In this document: in pieces, positions 16,933 to 24,726 of the stretch
Numbering within the stretch: the stretch's first letter is position 1
How the letters are laid out: each line of letters opens with the position of its first letter
NCBI RefSeq assembly: GCF_002563795.1
Contig: NZ_PDJL01000003.1
Location: forward strand, 682,001 to 746,000
DNA: 64,000 nt
Source of the DNA: Vibrio sp. ES.051
GTDB lineage: Bacteria > Pseudomonadota > Gammaproteobacteria > Enterobacterales > Vibrionaceae
Direction of reading: 5' to 3'
Translations under genes and position numbers: made by a program
Notes under the pieces: generated by a model
What the model was told of the DNA's origin: nothing
Seen by the model: only the letters and a program-made list of their open reading frames with translations
The model's database searches: none

Positions 16933-18567
16933 ATGAGACTAGAACGCATCGAAATCTCCGGATTTAGAGGCATCAAACGCCTTTCGCTCTCTTTTGATGA
17001 GCTCACCACACTCATTGGTGAGAACACTTGGGGCAAATCTTCATTATTGGACGCCCTTTCAATCGCACTGCCTGCTGATGGTTCGCTGTATCAATTTGAA
17101 CTGAAGGACTTTCATGTCGATTACTCCATCTCTCACCCGCAGTCTCAACACCTACAAATTATTGTTTGCTTTAAAGCACAAGATAAACACGAAGTAAAAG
17201 CGGGCCGTTATCGCCGCATTAAGCCAACATGGTGCACGAATAACAATGGTGAGCACGTCATTTATTACCGCATTAGCGCGTCACGTAATGGGCATGATAT
17301 TGAAACCAAATATGCGTTTCTGGACCAGAATGGTATTCCTAAGCTTCTCCATCATTCAGAAAAACTGGCGATAGAGTTAATGACGCTTCACCCTGTCATC
17401 CGTTTACGAGACTCTCGACGCTTCCCTCACTTAAATCACGTTAATGGCAATAGCATCAATGCCCGGATTGAGAAACGAATTAACAATACATGCCGACGCT
17501 TATTAGCGATGCCAGGTCATGTAAACAAAGGAGAAATCCGCAGCAGTCTTGACTCGATGCAAACCTTAGTCGAGCACTATTTTGCTTTTCGAAGCGTCAG
17601 TAAAGGTAGCCCGAGAAAACCAAGAGACGGACTTTTTTACACGAGCCCATCCTCTGACAAAGGGTTGAGTCAGTTTCTTAAAGAGACGAATGACAAACAA
17701 AGTCGCTTATTATTGATGGGGCTACTGAACGCTTACCTTCAAGCAAAAGGACCTACCGACTTAAGACGCTGCGCAAGGCCGATACTGATCATTGAAGACC
17801 CTGAAGGTCGTCTGCATCCAACTCACCTTGCGAGAGCATGGTCCTTATTACAACTTTTACCAATGCAGAAGATTTTAACAACGAATAGTGGGAGCATGTT
17901 AGGTTCTGTTCCTTTGTATTCTATTCGACGTTTAATTCGTTTATCAGACCGTACGATCGCTAAAAGCCTAAATACTTCAAAATTTGGGATTGATGAGTTA
18001 AGGAGAATCGGCTTTCACATTCGTTTCCACCGTTCAGGTGCTTTATTTGCACGCTGTTGGCTATTAGTAGAGGGTGAAACAGAGGTTTGGCTGTTCAATG
18101 AACTCGCGCGCCAGTGCGGTTATGATTTAGCGGCTGAAGGCGTTCAGATAGTGGAGTTTGCGCAGTCAGGGCTAAAGTCACTGGTCAAAGTAGCAAAAGA
18201 GTTTGGAATCGACTGGCATGTCGTGACGGATGGCGACCCAGCGGGGAAAAAATACGCTCACGCGGTTAGATCACAACTCGGGCATGATCAAGAAAGACAT
18301 AGACTGACCGAGTTGCCCGATCGCGACATCGAGCACTTTCTGTATAACCATGGTTTTGAACTTTTCTTTAAAGACATTATCAAAGTTCCTCATGATCACC
18401 CTATCCCAGCCAAAAAAGTCGTTAACCGCGTGCTAAAAAAACATGCAAAACCTGATCTGGCGTTAGCCATTGTTTCTTATTGTGAATCACAAGGGGTCGA
18501 ATGCATTCCAGTATTACTCCGCTGGACACTAAAGCGGATCGTGACGATGGCAAACGGCAATACCTAA
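16933..18567 (+). CDS. ybjD: OLD-family ATP-dependent nuclease, YbjD-like (DUF2813)
   Basis: This 544-residue protein matches the YbjD size. Residues 1-40 hold an SMC/RecF-type ATPase start with Walker A GENTWGKSS (29-37); Walker B with signature context is LIIEDPEGRLHP (285-296). A C-terminal TOPRIM domain follows, with LLVEGETE (E380) and DGDPAG (433-438), the metal-binding acid motifs of OLD nucleases. OLD proteins are ATP-regulated DNA endonucleases; some act in phage defence or DNA repair, but YbjD has no firm role. The strong AAGGAGG site supports the start. It stands alone with ordinary genes around it, so it is not in a visible defence island. Confidence 0.88.
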   Translation: MRLERIEISGFRGIKRLSLSFDELTTLIGENTWGKSSLLDALSIALPADGSLYQFELKDFHVDYSISHPQSQHLQIIVCFKAQDKHEVKAGRYRRIKPTWCTNNNGEHVIYYRISASRNGHDIETKYAFLDQNGIPKLLHHSEKLAIELMTLHPVIRLRDSRRFPHLNHVNGNSINARIEKRINNTCRRLLAMPGHVNKGEIRSSLDSMQTLVEHYFAFRSVSKGSPRKPRDGLFYTSPSSDKGLSQFLKETNDKQSRLLLMGLLNAYLQAKGPTDLRRCARPILIIEDPEGRLHPTHLARAWSLLQLLPMQKILTTNSGSMLGSVPLYSIRRLIRLSDRTIAKSLNTSKFGIDELRRIGFHIRFHRSGALFARCWLLVEGETEVWLFNELARQCGYDLAAEGVQIVEFAQSGLKSLVKVAKEFGIDWHVVTDGDPAGKKYAHAVRSQLGHDQERHRLTELPDRDIEHFLYNHGFELFFKDIIKVPHDHPIPAKKVVNRVLKKHAKPDLALAIVSYCESQGVECIPVLLRWTLKRIVTMANGNT

Positions 18568-18605
18568 GGCAGTAAGCGCCAACGTTTAGTTCTGGAAACA
18601 AAAAA

Positions 18606-18626
18606 AGCACACCAACTTGGTGTGCT
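18606..18626 (-). terminator. Terminator of DUF1097 gene
   Basis: The stem AGCACACC / GGTGTGCT has a five-base loop. On the minus strand it is followed by seven T residues. It lies between convergent ybjD and the DUF1097 gene. Confidence 0.88.
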
Positions 18627-18709
18627 CGTATCAAACATCACTAATTTTGATTAACGGTATGAGCGGAGTAAACTCAATACACAGCGGATACAAATAAGAT
18701 TGGGGGCCA

Positions 18710-19246
18710 CTACTGAGCTTGCTCGGCAAGCGAAGATGTCGTGGTTGATTTCGTATGTAACCAAAGTCCGGTTGCTTTCATCAGGTAACCAAATATTCCC
18801 CCCACCAACAAGGATGGGATGACAAGTTGCCAGTTTCCATCAGCGGCAAAGGTCGCGCATGCTCCGATGAAAGTACCAGGAATGTACGCTAACCAAGCTT
18901 GCTTGGCTTGAATACACATGAAAAATGCCACAATAGCGGTAATGACATAACCTAGAATTTCAAGCCCCACATAAGTCGAAGCATAAATTATTACCATTGC
19001 CCAAAACACACCGGTCATATTGGTAACTAGGCTAGTCCCTAACCCTCTCAATCCGCCAGTCGGGATCGCAAAATAACTCGTGCAGCCAAGGAAACCAGCC
19101 CAAGACAGCAGACCTAAAGAAATGGCAATCCAACCCCATACGCCAGATAAAATTCCAGTAGTGATAGAGATAGCTAAAAGTGTCGTCATGTTAGTCGTAC
19201 CTACTTGGCTATTACCGCACTCTTTTGGTTCGATAACTGCCTTCAT
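18710..19246 (-). CDS. DUF1097 (YcdZ-like) inner membrane protein
   Basis: This hydrophobic protein of up to 178 residues has about five membrane segments and glycine-rich motifs (GVWGW, FAIPTGG) typical of DUF1097/YcdZ. The family is sometimes grouped with small inner membrane proteins of unknown transport function. The first 19 residues are polar (MKAVIEPKECG), and a second ATG at 19189 just before the first membrane segment is an equally plausible start; neither has a convincing ribosome site. The divergent LysR/formate channel locus is upstream, but no functional link is shown. Confidence 0.78.
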   Translation of the reverse strand: MKAVIEPKECGNSQVGTTNMTTLLAISITTGILSGVWGWIAISLGLLSWAGFLGCTSYFAIPTGGLRGLGTSLVTNMTGVFWAMVIIYASTYVGLEILGYVITAIVAFFMCIQAKQAWLAYIPGTFIGACATFAADGNWQLVIPSLLVGGIFGYLMKATGLWLHTKSTTTSSLAEQAQ

Positions 19247-19454
19247 ACATTGAAATCAAGGACACATATTAGAGATATCAGCCCAACTTATCGGTGACAT
19301 TGATCACAATAAGATGTCGTACATTTCACCCCTTGCATTAAAAGTTTGACGCAACCGATAAATCAACAGGTTTAGGGAGTAATGAACGTAGCAAGTAAAG
19401 AGTGTTAGTGGCAATAAACGAGACTTTGCTATACAAAACTGATTAACCTAACGG

Positions 19455-20360
19455 TTAGAAGACCGATGGTTTACCCTTCATCATTCGCAAGCCCTCACGC
19501 TTAATGCAGTCAACCAATGGATTCTCTGCCATATCTGCACGCCATATAAATGACAGCGTTCTCTCCATTTTCAATTCAGGTACATTTAATGCGACAAGAT
19601 GACCAACTTCGATGTAACGCTCTACGTCTAAATACGGTAAGCAAGTAAGATATTGACCGTTTGCAACGAGACTGCGTAATACAGGAACGTGCTCGTACTC
19701 GCGCCACACATCCAAATCTTCGATAAGATGGTGAATAGAGCTATCAAATGTTTTGCGAGTACCAGACCCATGCTCTCTAAGCACCCATTTTGCCTGTTCT
19801 AATTGCGCGAGACTCACCGATTGATTTCGAGCAAAAGGATGGTGGGAAGATGCAACAACCGTAAGGTGATCTCGACACCATACTTCTTGGTGCAGACGAT
19901 TATCATCACAACGGCCTTCAATGATACCTAAATCATATTTATAACCTAAAACACCATCAATAACGCCTTTCGTACTCTGTACTCCAAGGGAGATTCTCAT
20001 CTCCGGAAAGTCATTATCAATGATACTGATAAGGTCTGGCACCAAATGTTCAGCTGGGGTTTGACTTGCCCCCATGCGAATCTCTCCACTCAACAAATGT
20101 TGCTCATAAAATCCCATTTCGATCTGCAATGCGTCTTGTAATAAGCGCTTCGCTTTCGGCCTTAGCCACATTCCCCAATGAGTCAACGCCATTTGCTTGC
20201 CTTGCCTTTCAAACAAAGGCCTGCCGAGCATTTTTTCTAATTGCGCGAGCGACATACTTGTCGCCGATTGTGTCAGTGCCAATTTATCTGCGGCCTGGCT
20301 TACACTGCCGGTATCTGCAACTGCGTCAAAAACCGCCAGTTGCTTTAGTGAGTAGCGCAA
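19455..20360 (-). CDS. LysR-family transcriptional regulator
   Basis: This protein of about 301 residues has the usual LysR layout: N-terminal winged helix (LKQLAVFDAVADTGSVSQAADKLALTQSA) and a C-terminal LysR substrate-binding domain similar to the YeiE/CysB-like group. I chose the TTG at 20360 because a perfect AAGGAGG lies five bases before it; the ATG at 20375 would place that ribosome site inside the gene. It is divergent from the formate channel-CBS gene, the classic arrangement for a LysR regulator and its target. A T-N11-A dyad is found in between. The effector is unknown. Confidence 0.88.
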   Translation of the reverse strand: MRYSLKQLAVFDAVADTGSVSQAADKLALTQSATSMSLAQLEKMLGRPLFERQGKQMALTHWGMWLRPKAKRLLQDALQIEMGFYEQHLLSGEIRMGASQTPAEHLVPDLISIIDNDFPEMRISLGVQSTKGVIDGVLGYKYDLGIIEGRCDDNRLHQEVWCRDHLTVVASSHHPFARNQSVSLAQLEQAKWVLREHGSGTRKTFDSSIHHLIEDLDVWREYEHVPVLRSLVANGQYLTCLPYLDVERYIEVGHLVALNVPELKMERTLSFIWRADMAENPLVDCIKREGLRMMKGKPSVF

Positions 20361-20459
20361 AGTGTCCTCCTTCATCGGCGAGTATTTTCATACTCTCACA
20401 ATCTTAAAAAACATGCCTTTATAAGCAATAGAGTTCATTTTACCGAGTCTCATAAAGTT

Positions 20460-20474
20460 ATCAATTTATTTGAT
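20460..20474. promoter_or_regulatory. LysR-type T-N11-A box candidate
   Basis: The dyad ATCAA-N5-TTGAT is a perfect 15-bp inverted repeat of the LysR T-N11-A kind, placed between the divergent lysR and focA-CBS genes. A related half-site, ATCAATTTT, occurs about 30 bases further on. It is the obvious candidate operator, read by eye only. Confidence 0.45.
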
Positions 20475-20528
20475 GAAACTTCTAAATATTATCAATTTTA
20501 CCTAGCTATTACTTCCCTCTTATTCTGG

Positions 20529-20592
20529 ATGTGCGGTTCGGGAACACCGCATGCCCAAACCATGTCATCGAGATTGACACTATTTGGGGCAT
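20529..20592 (+). promoter_or_regulatory. Two-hairpin structured leader of focA-CBS
   Basis: Hairpin A pairs TGCGGT (20532-20537) with ACCGCA (20546-20551) around an eight-base loop. Hairpin B pairs ATGCCCAAA (20551-20559) with TTTGGGGCAT (20583-20592), allowing one bulged G, and has a second internal stem TGTCA / TGACA (20563-20567 with 20575-20579). The T-run needed for a terminator is absent. The element ends about 75 bases before the channel gene and could be a cis-regulatory RNA or a transcription-factor site array. I could not match it to a known riboswitch class. Confidence 0.5.
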
Positions 20593-20640
20593 AGATAAAA
20601 ACGACAATTTCATTTTTGAATTAATAACCAAGGAGTTTTT

Positions 20641-20676
20641 ATGGGACGACAAATTAAGGAGTCGATATGGCGGTGA
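20641..20676 (+). CDS. 11-codon upstream ORF overlapping the focA-CBS start (candidate leader peptide)
   Basis: ATG at 20641 follows a perfect AAGGAG at five bases and reads MGRQIKESIWR before TGA at 20674-20676. That stop lies ten bases past the ATG of the channel gene (20667), which has its own AAGGAG inside this short ORF. Ribosomes finishing the short ORF would sit on the channel start, so translational coupling is likely if it is used. No known attenuator peptide is recognised. Confidence 0.4.
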   Translation: MGRQIKESIWR

Positions 20677-22118
20677 CCAGCACTCAACATCACCAGTACT
20701 TTTCTCCTAAAGAAATGATGTCAGAAGCTGAAAAGTTTGCGCTAAGTAAAGCCAACAAAACCAGCGGTATGACATTAAGCCTTGCCGTAATGGCTGGAGC
20801 ATTTATCGGGCTAGCATTCTTGTTTTACATCACAGTGACGACCGGCAGTGCTGGCGCAGGTTGGGGGTTAAGCCGCCTTGCTGGTGGGGTGGTGTTCAGT
20901 ATGGGATTAATTCTTATCGTCATATGTGGCGGTGAATTATTTACCAGCTCGGTACTTTCCAGTATCTCGTGGGCAAACAAGCAAATCTCTTTCGGCAAAA
21001 TGCTATCAATTTGGGGAAAAGTTTACATTGGTAACTTTATCGGAGCCATGCTCTTACTGGCACTTGTTACCGCCGCGGGTCTTTATCAAATGGATAGCGG
21101 TCAGTGGGGACTGAATGCGCTGAACATCGCGCAGCATAAACTTCACCACACATTCCTTCAGGCATTTGCGCTCGGCATACTCTGTAACCTATTAGTTTGT
21201 CTTGCCATTTGGTTAACGTTTAGCTCTGCAAATGCCATGACCAAAGCAGCCATGACAATTATGCCTGTCGCCATGTTTGTCAGCAGCGGTTTTGAACACT
21301 GTGTGGCAAATATGTTTATGGTTCCGCTTGGCATTGTTATCGCAAACTTCGCCCCAGAATCATTTTGGACAGCGGTCGGTGTACCCGCTTCGCAGTACGC
21401 AGACTTGAATATAGGACACTTTGTCACTGCCAACTTAATCCCTGTCACCCTTGGCAATATCGTCGGGGGAGCCGTGTTAGTTGGCCTCGCAAACTGGTGT
21501 ATTTTTCGTCGACCAGAACTAAAAGCAGCGAATATTTCTTCTATCACAACAACGACAACACTCTCGTCAGTTAAGGATTTCACCATGAAAAACGCATCTT
21601 GTGTTAAAGACATCATGAACCCAGCCCCGGTTACTATCAGCGCTGAAACTCCGGTTGCCGCCGCACTTGATACGTTAATCGATCACAACGCAACCAGCGC
21701 GCCTGTTGTTGATGTTCACAACCGCTTAGTGGGTTTCTTTTCTGCTCACGATATGATGGTGGAACTATGGTGTGAGGACTACATTCCCGTTAAGGAGCAA
21801 AAAGTCGTTGATATTATGAGCCGCGATGTCGTCGCAATCGATGCGGGCGATCGCTTAGTCGACGTAGTGGAGTTCTTATGTATCGATAAAGAACAGCTCT
21901 ACCCAACCAGCAGCATGGGCATTGCAACTCGTATGACGTCTTTATCTGTTGAAGAGCGTGCGAAAAGCATCAGAGTAAGTAAACCACAAGTACTTCCTGT
22001 ACTTGAAAATGGTCAGCTGATCGGTGTGGTCACACGTACAGAAGTTTTAAAAGCACTTCGCCCAATTTTCGGTGAGCGCTTAAACCTCGTTGAGAAAAAC
22101 GCGTTGGAAACAGCGTAA
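20667..22118 (+). CDS. Formate/nitrite transporter (FocA family) fused to a CBS-domain pair
   Basis: This is a 483-residue protein. Residues about 15-280 form a formate/nitrite channel with six spans; the conserved channel residues are T93 in GGELFTSSVL and H211 in SGFEHCVANM, equivalent to E. coli FocA T91 and H209. Residues about 312-475 form two CBS motifs (KDIMNPAPVTI and VDIMSRDVVAI), a Bateman module that commonly binds adenine nucleotides. Plain FocA is about 285 residues, so the CBS tail is an addition that may gate transport by energy state. A LysR regulator is divergent, and a structured leader and short ORF lie upstream. Confidence 0.9.
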   Translation: MAVTSTQHHQYFSPKEMMSEAEKFALSKANKTSGMTLSLAVMAGAFIGLAFLFYITVTTGSAGAGWGLSRLAGGVVFSMGLILIVICGGELFTSSVLSSISWANKQISFGKMLSIWGKVYIGNFIGAMLLLALVTAAGLYQMDSGQWGLNALNIAQHKLHHTFLQAFALGILCNLLVCLAIWLTFSSANAMTKAAMTIMPVAMFVSSGFEHCVANMFMVPLGIVIANFAPESFWTAVGVPASQYADLNIGHFVTANLIPVTLGNIVGGAVLVGLANWCIFRRPELKAANISSITTTTTLSSVKDFTMKNASCVKDIMNPAPVTISAETPVAAALDTLIDHNATSAPVVDVHNRLVGFFSAHDMMVELWCEDYIPVKEQKVVDIMSRDVVAIDAGDRLVDVVEFLCIDKEQLYPTSSMGIATRMTSLSVEERAKSIRVSKPQVLPVLENGQLIGVVTRTEVLKALRPIFGERLNLVEKNALETA

Positions 22119-22170
22119 CGATTTTTGTAGTTCTATTATTAATATAAACAACGTCTGTTGGCTGTTATAA

Positions 22171-22200
22171 AAAAGCGCTCTTAATCGTAAGAGCGCTTTT
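22171..22200. terminator. Bidirectional terminator
   Basis: A 13-base stem (AAAAGCGCTCTTA with its complement) and four-base loop lie between the convergent focA-CBS and yceI genes, with A and T runs on either side. Confidence 0.92.
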
Positions 22201-22221
22201 CATATTTTTTAAAGGGGTGAA

Positions 22222-22791
22222 TTATTGCTTAACACCTTCGATATGAAGCTCCATATCAACATAGCTTGATGCCCCCATAACTGGGATATCGAAATCAGCC
22301 AGCTCAAGACGAGTTTGACCGACAAAGCCTGCTCGCTCTCCCCCCCACGGGTCACTGCCAGCACCAACAAATTCCGCTTCAATAGTGATTGGTTTTGTTA
22401 CGCCATGAAGTGTTAGATCCCCTGTCACGTCCAGCTTACCATTGCCTTTATCGACAACCTTTGTACTCTTGAACGTGGCTTGGCTGTATTTGCTCGCATC
22501 GATAAAATCACCACTACGAATATGTTTATCACGCTCTGCGTGGTTCGAATCCAAACTGGTGGTATCCACGACAACATTAACTTTTGAATCTGTGATGTTA
22601 TTTTCATCGAACGAAAAGTCACCAGAAAAAGTATTAAAACGACCTTTGATGAAGCTATAACCAAGGTGACTTACTTTAAAGTTAACGGAAGCATGTGCGC
22701 CTTTCGTATCGATGACATAATCTGCAGCTTGAGCACCAACCGGCAGTGCCATAGCGATTGCTAATCCTGTAGCGAAGAGTGACTTTTTCAT
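22222..22791 (-). CDS. yceI: YceI-family periplasmic lipocalin-like protein
   Basis: This 189-residue protein has a signal peptide (cleavage near AQAA) and a mature start YVIDTKGAHASVNFKVSHLGYSFIKGRF, the hallmark of YceI proteins, which form a lipocalin-like beta barrel that binds polyisoprenoids. LHGVTKPI is another family motif. E. coli YceI is a base-inducible periplasmic protein encoded with the cytochrome YceJ. The same pair is found here: the start codon overlaps the stop of the cytochrome b561 gene by one base (TAATG), with AGGAGC upstream. Length is normal. Confidence 0.93.
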   Translation of the reverse strand: MKKSLFATGLAIAMALPVGAQAADYVIDTKGAHASVNFKVSHLGYSFIKGRFNTFSGDFSFDENNITDSKVNVVVDTTSLDSNHAERDKHIRSGDFIDASKYSQATFKSTKVVDKGNGKLDVTGDLTLHGVTKPITIEAEFVGAGSDPWGGERAGFVGQTRLELADFDIPVMGASSYVDMELHIEGVKQ

Positions 22792-23327
22792 TATGAAGCT
22801 CCTAACATTTTTTTTAATGTGTTGTCTTTATCGATAAAGTGATGTTTGAGTGCTGCAGCAGCATGTAAGCCTGCAATGAGGATCACCGCCCAAGCTGCGT
22901 AAAAGTGAATTTCACCTGCAAGGTCTGATTGTCCAGGAAACAACTCACCCGCTCCCGGTACGATAAACCAGTTAAACACTTCGATACCGCGACCATCAGA
23001 CGTTGAAATGAGGTAGCCTGAACCAAAGATAGTGAATAACAGCAGATACATCACACCATGTGCTGCTTTTGCGGCAACAATCTCGTAAGGTTTGCCTTCG
23101 ACCCTTGGTGCTGCAGTAACATGTTTCCACACGATGCGTACCAAAGTTAAGATGGCGAGTAAAATACCGACAGAGCGGTGGTAGTGTGGTGCAGTTTGGT
23201 ACCATTCACTGTAATAACTCAGATCGACCATCCACAAACCCACTGCAAATAGACCAATAATGCACAGTGCAGATACCCAATGCATCATGCGTGCAGGAAA
23301 GTTGTACTTCTTTACCAGTGAATCCAT
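22791..23327 (-). CDS. yceJ: Cytochrome b561 family membrane protein (YceJ-like)
   Basis: This 178-residue protein has four membrane segments and conserved histidines that bind two haem b groups: ARMMHW at the start, YHRSVG, AAHGVMYLLL and GLHAAAALKHHFIDKD. This is the diheme cytochrome b561 pattern of YodB/YceJ/CybB. Such proteins move electrons from quinol in the inner membrane. It is translationally coupled to yceI. AGGAAC precedes the ATG. The electron acceptor is unknown; a link to YceI and isoprenoid quinones is plausible. Confidence 0.92.
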   Translation of the reverse strand: MDSLVKKYNFPARMMHWVSALCIIGLFAVGLWMVDLSYYSEWYQTAPHYHRSVGILLAILTLVRIVWKHVTAAPRVEGKPYEIVAAKAAHGVMYLLLFTIFGSGYLISTSDGRGIEVFNWFIVPGAGELFPGQSDLAGEIHFYAAWAVILIAGLHAAAALKHHFIDKDNTLKKMLGAS

Positions 23328-23501
23328 CTCACGTTCCTAGATATATGCCTAAGTTAATGTTGAGCAAGAAACACTACATTAACCTATTTGCCTCAAATGA
23401 AACAGATTATTTACCATCCTTTACACCCAGCCAATACCACCGTCTCTACCAACTTATTCGATTTTTTCGATGGAGACTTACATTATTTTTAAAACTGGCA
23501 C

Positions 23502-23744
23502 TTACAGTTGTACTGGTTGTTCTATTTCGTACAGTTCATCGGAGGCTTCAAGCAGGCGGCGTTCAATCACAAATTTTGCATCCTCAATGCCTTTGTTGTA
23601 ATAAATCGCACCAAGTTTTTCTGTAATAAAATCAACAAGAAATTCACTATCAAACTGACCAATTTCAACACTAAGTTCATCCTGCATGTAATCTTGTATT
23701 GCTACTGCGAGTGTTTCTTTTTGTGCACGTTCTAATTTTATCAT
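23502..23744 (-). CDS. DUF2164 family small protein
   Basis: This 80-residue protein has the family core FLVDFITEKLGAIYYNKGIEDA and an N-terminal helix rich in charged residues. DUF2164 proteins are widespread in proteobacteria and have no known function. AAGGGA lies just upstream of the ATG. It is a single gene between yceJ and the unknown 23974 gene, which is on the other strand. Confidence 0.82.
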   Translation of the reverse strand: MIKLERAQKETLAVAIQDYMQDELSVEIGQFDSEFLVDFITEKLGAIYYNKGIEDAKFVIERRLLEASDELYEIEQPVQL

Positions 23745-23973
23745 CCCTATCCCTTTTAAGCGTATTGTTCATATGACCACCGGGTAACTCCTCTCATTCT
23801 CATCAGCTTAAAATCAATAGAGTGAAATTGAGAGCGCCACCAATGAGAGTAAGAACGACGATGCCTAACAATTTTGATTTTTAGATCAAGAAGTTGCTGA
23901 ACTAAATTAGTCCATCCCCATAAACTATGCTAACCTTTCTCGGTTCGTTTTGTTAATGATTAAGGGATATTCT

Positions 23974-24606
23974 TTGCTACTCGATCTAGTAATTCAAAGT
24001 GTCAATGATTTTCAAGACGATTGCCTTAAACTGTGCGAAAAGCATTATCCTGCGGTCCATAACCAAGGCATGAGTGAGCACCACTTAGGGCTCGCATTTT
24101 CTAGGCGTATGGAGCACACTTTTCGTCACTTTGGATACCATAGTGTTACCAAACCCATCGAGGTATTAGAGGCACCAGCGCTTCCACATCACTACCGCAT
24201 CTCTTCGGAACTCGGCACCGTGTGGGTTTTAACTCATCATATGGTCAGTGCCGGTACGTCCTGCCGCGAAAATTTACTCTCTTCGATTACCGAATGGCAA
24301 AGCGAGTACGGTTACGCATTACAACCCAACGACCTACTCTTTTTGGTTTCTGATCATTGGATTAGTCGTAGTAAAACAAGCAGGGAATTACTCCATTGGT
24401 GGATGGGAGAATTACCAGATCCGATAAATGAATATACCGAACAAGGCATCACGCTATACACCAGCGAGTCGCTGCTGACTCAATCTCTTGACACCCGCTT
24501 TGGTATTAGCCCTTGCTATATTAAGTTTGGTCACCCTCTCCGACGTTCTAACAAGCAGCAATTGGTCAGGAAATACTTACAGCTGTACGCCGTATTGCAG
24601 TGGTAA
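23974..24606 (+). CDS. Conserved-looking protein of unknown function
   Basis: This protein of about 210 residues begins LLDLVIQSVNDFQDD. The TTG at 23974 is preferred because AAGGGA lies about six bases upstream; an ATG at 23956 has no ribosome site. It is soluble, with no signal or membrane segment, many histidines and tryptophans (HHLGLAF, HHYRISSELGTVWVLTHHM, HWWMGELPDP), and mixed alpha/beta character. I recognise no family. Codon use looks like that of its neighbours. Neither the DUF2164 gene nor the helicase nearby suggests a function. Confidence 0.65.
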   Translation: MLLDLVIQSVNDFQDDCLKLCEKHYPAVHNQGMSEHHLGLAFSRRMEHTFRHFGYHSVTKPIEVLEAPALPHHYRISSELGTVWVLTHHMVSAGTSCRENLLSSITEWQSEYGYALQPNDLLFLVSDHWISRSKTSRELLHWWMGELPDPINEYTEQGITLYTSESLLTQSLDTRFGISPCYIKFGHPLRRSNKQQLVRKYLQLYAVLQW

Positions 24607-24662
24607 CATCAAATTAATGATAAAAAGCTCTGTTTCAATAGGTGTCAAGGTTATCGGTTCGC

Positions 24663-24686
24663 TATACCTCCAAACTTAGAGGTATA
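24663..24686. repeat. Inverted repeat between convergent genes
   Basis: TATACCTC and GAGGTATA form an 8-bp stem with an eight-base loop. No T-run follows, so it is at best a weak terminator or mRNA-stabilising hairpin for the flanking convergent genes. Confidence 0.4.
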
Positions 24687-24726
24687 TGCAGAAGTAAAAC
24701 AACCCTCTCGGTTCGAGGAGTTTGGG

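Noticed and set aside
16933..24606. Defence island around the OLD-like ATPase
   Set aside because: Neighbours are ordinary metabolic and membrane genes; no second defence gene, integrase or unusual composition was seen.
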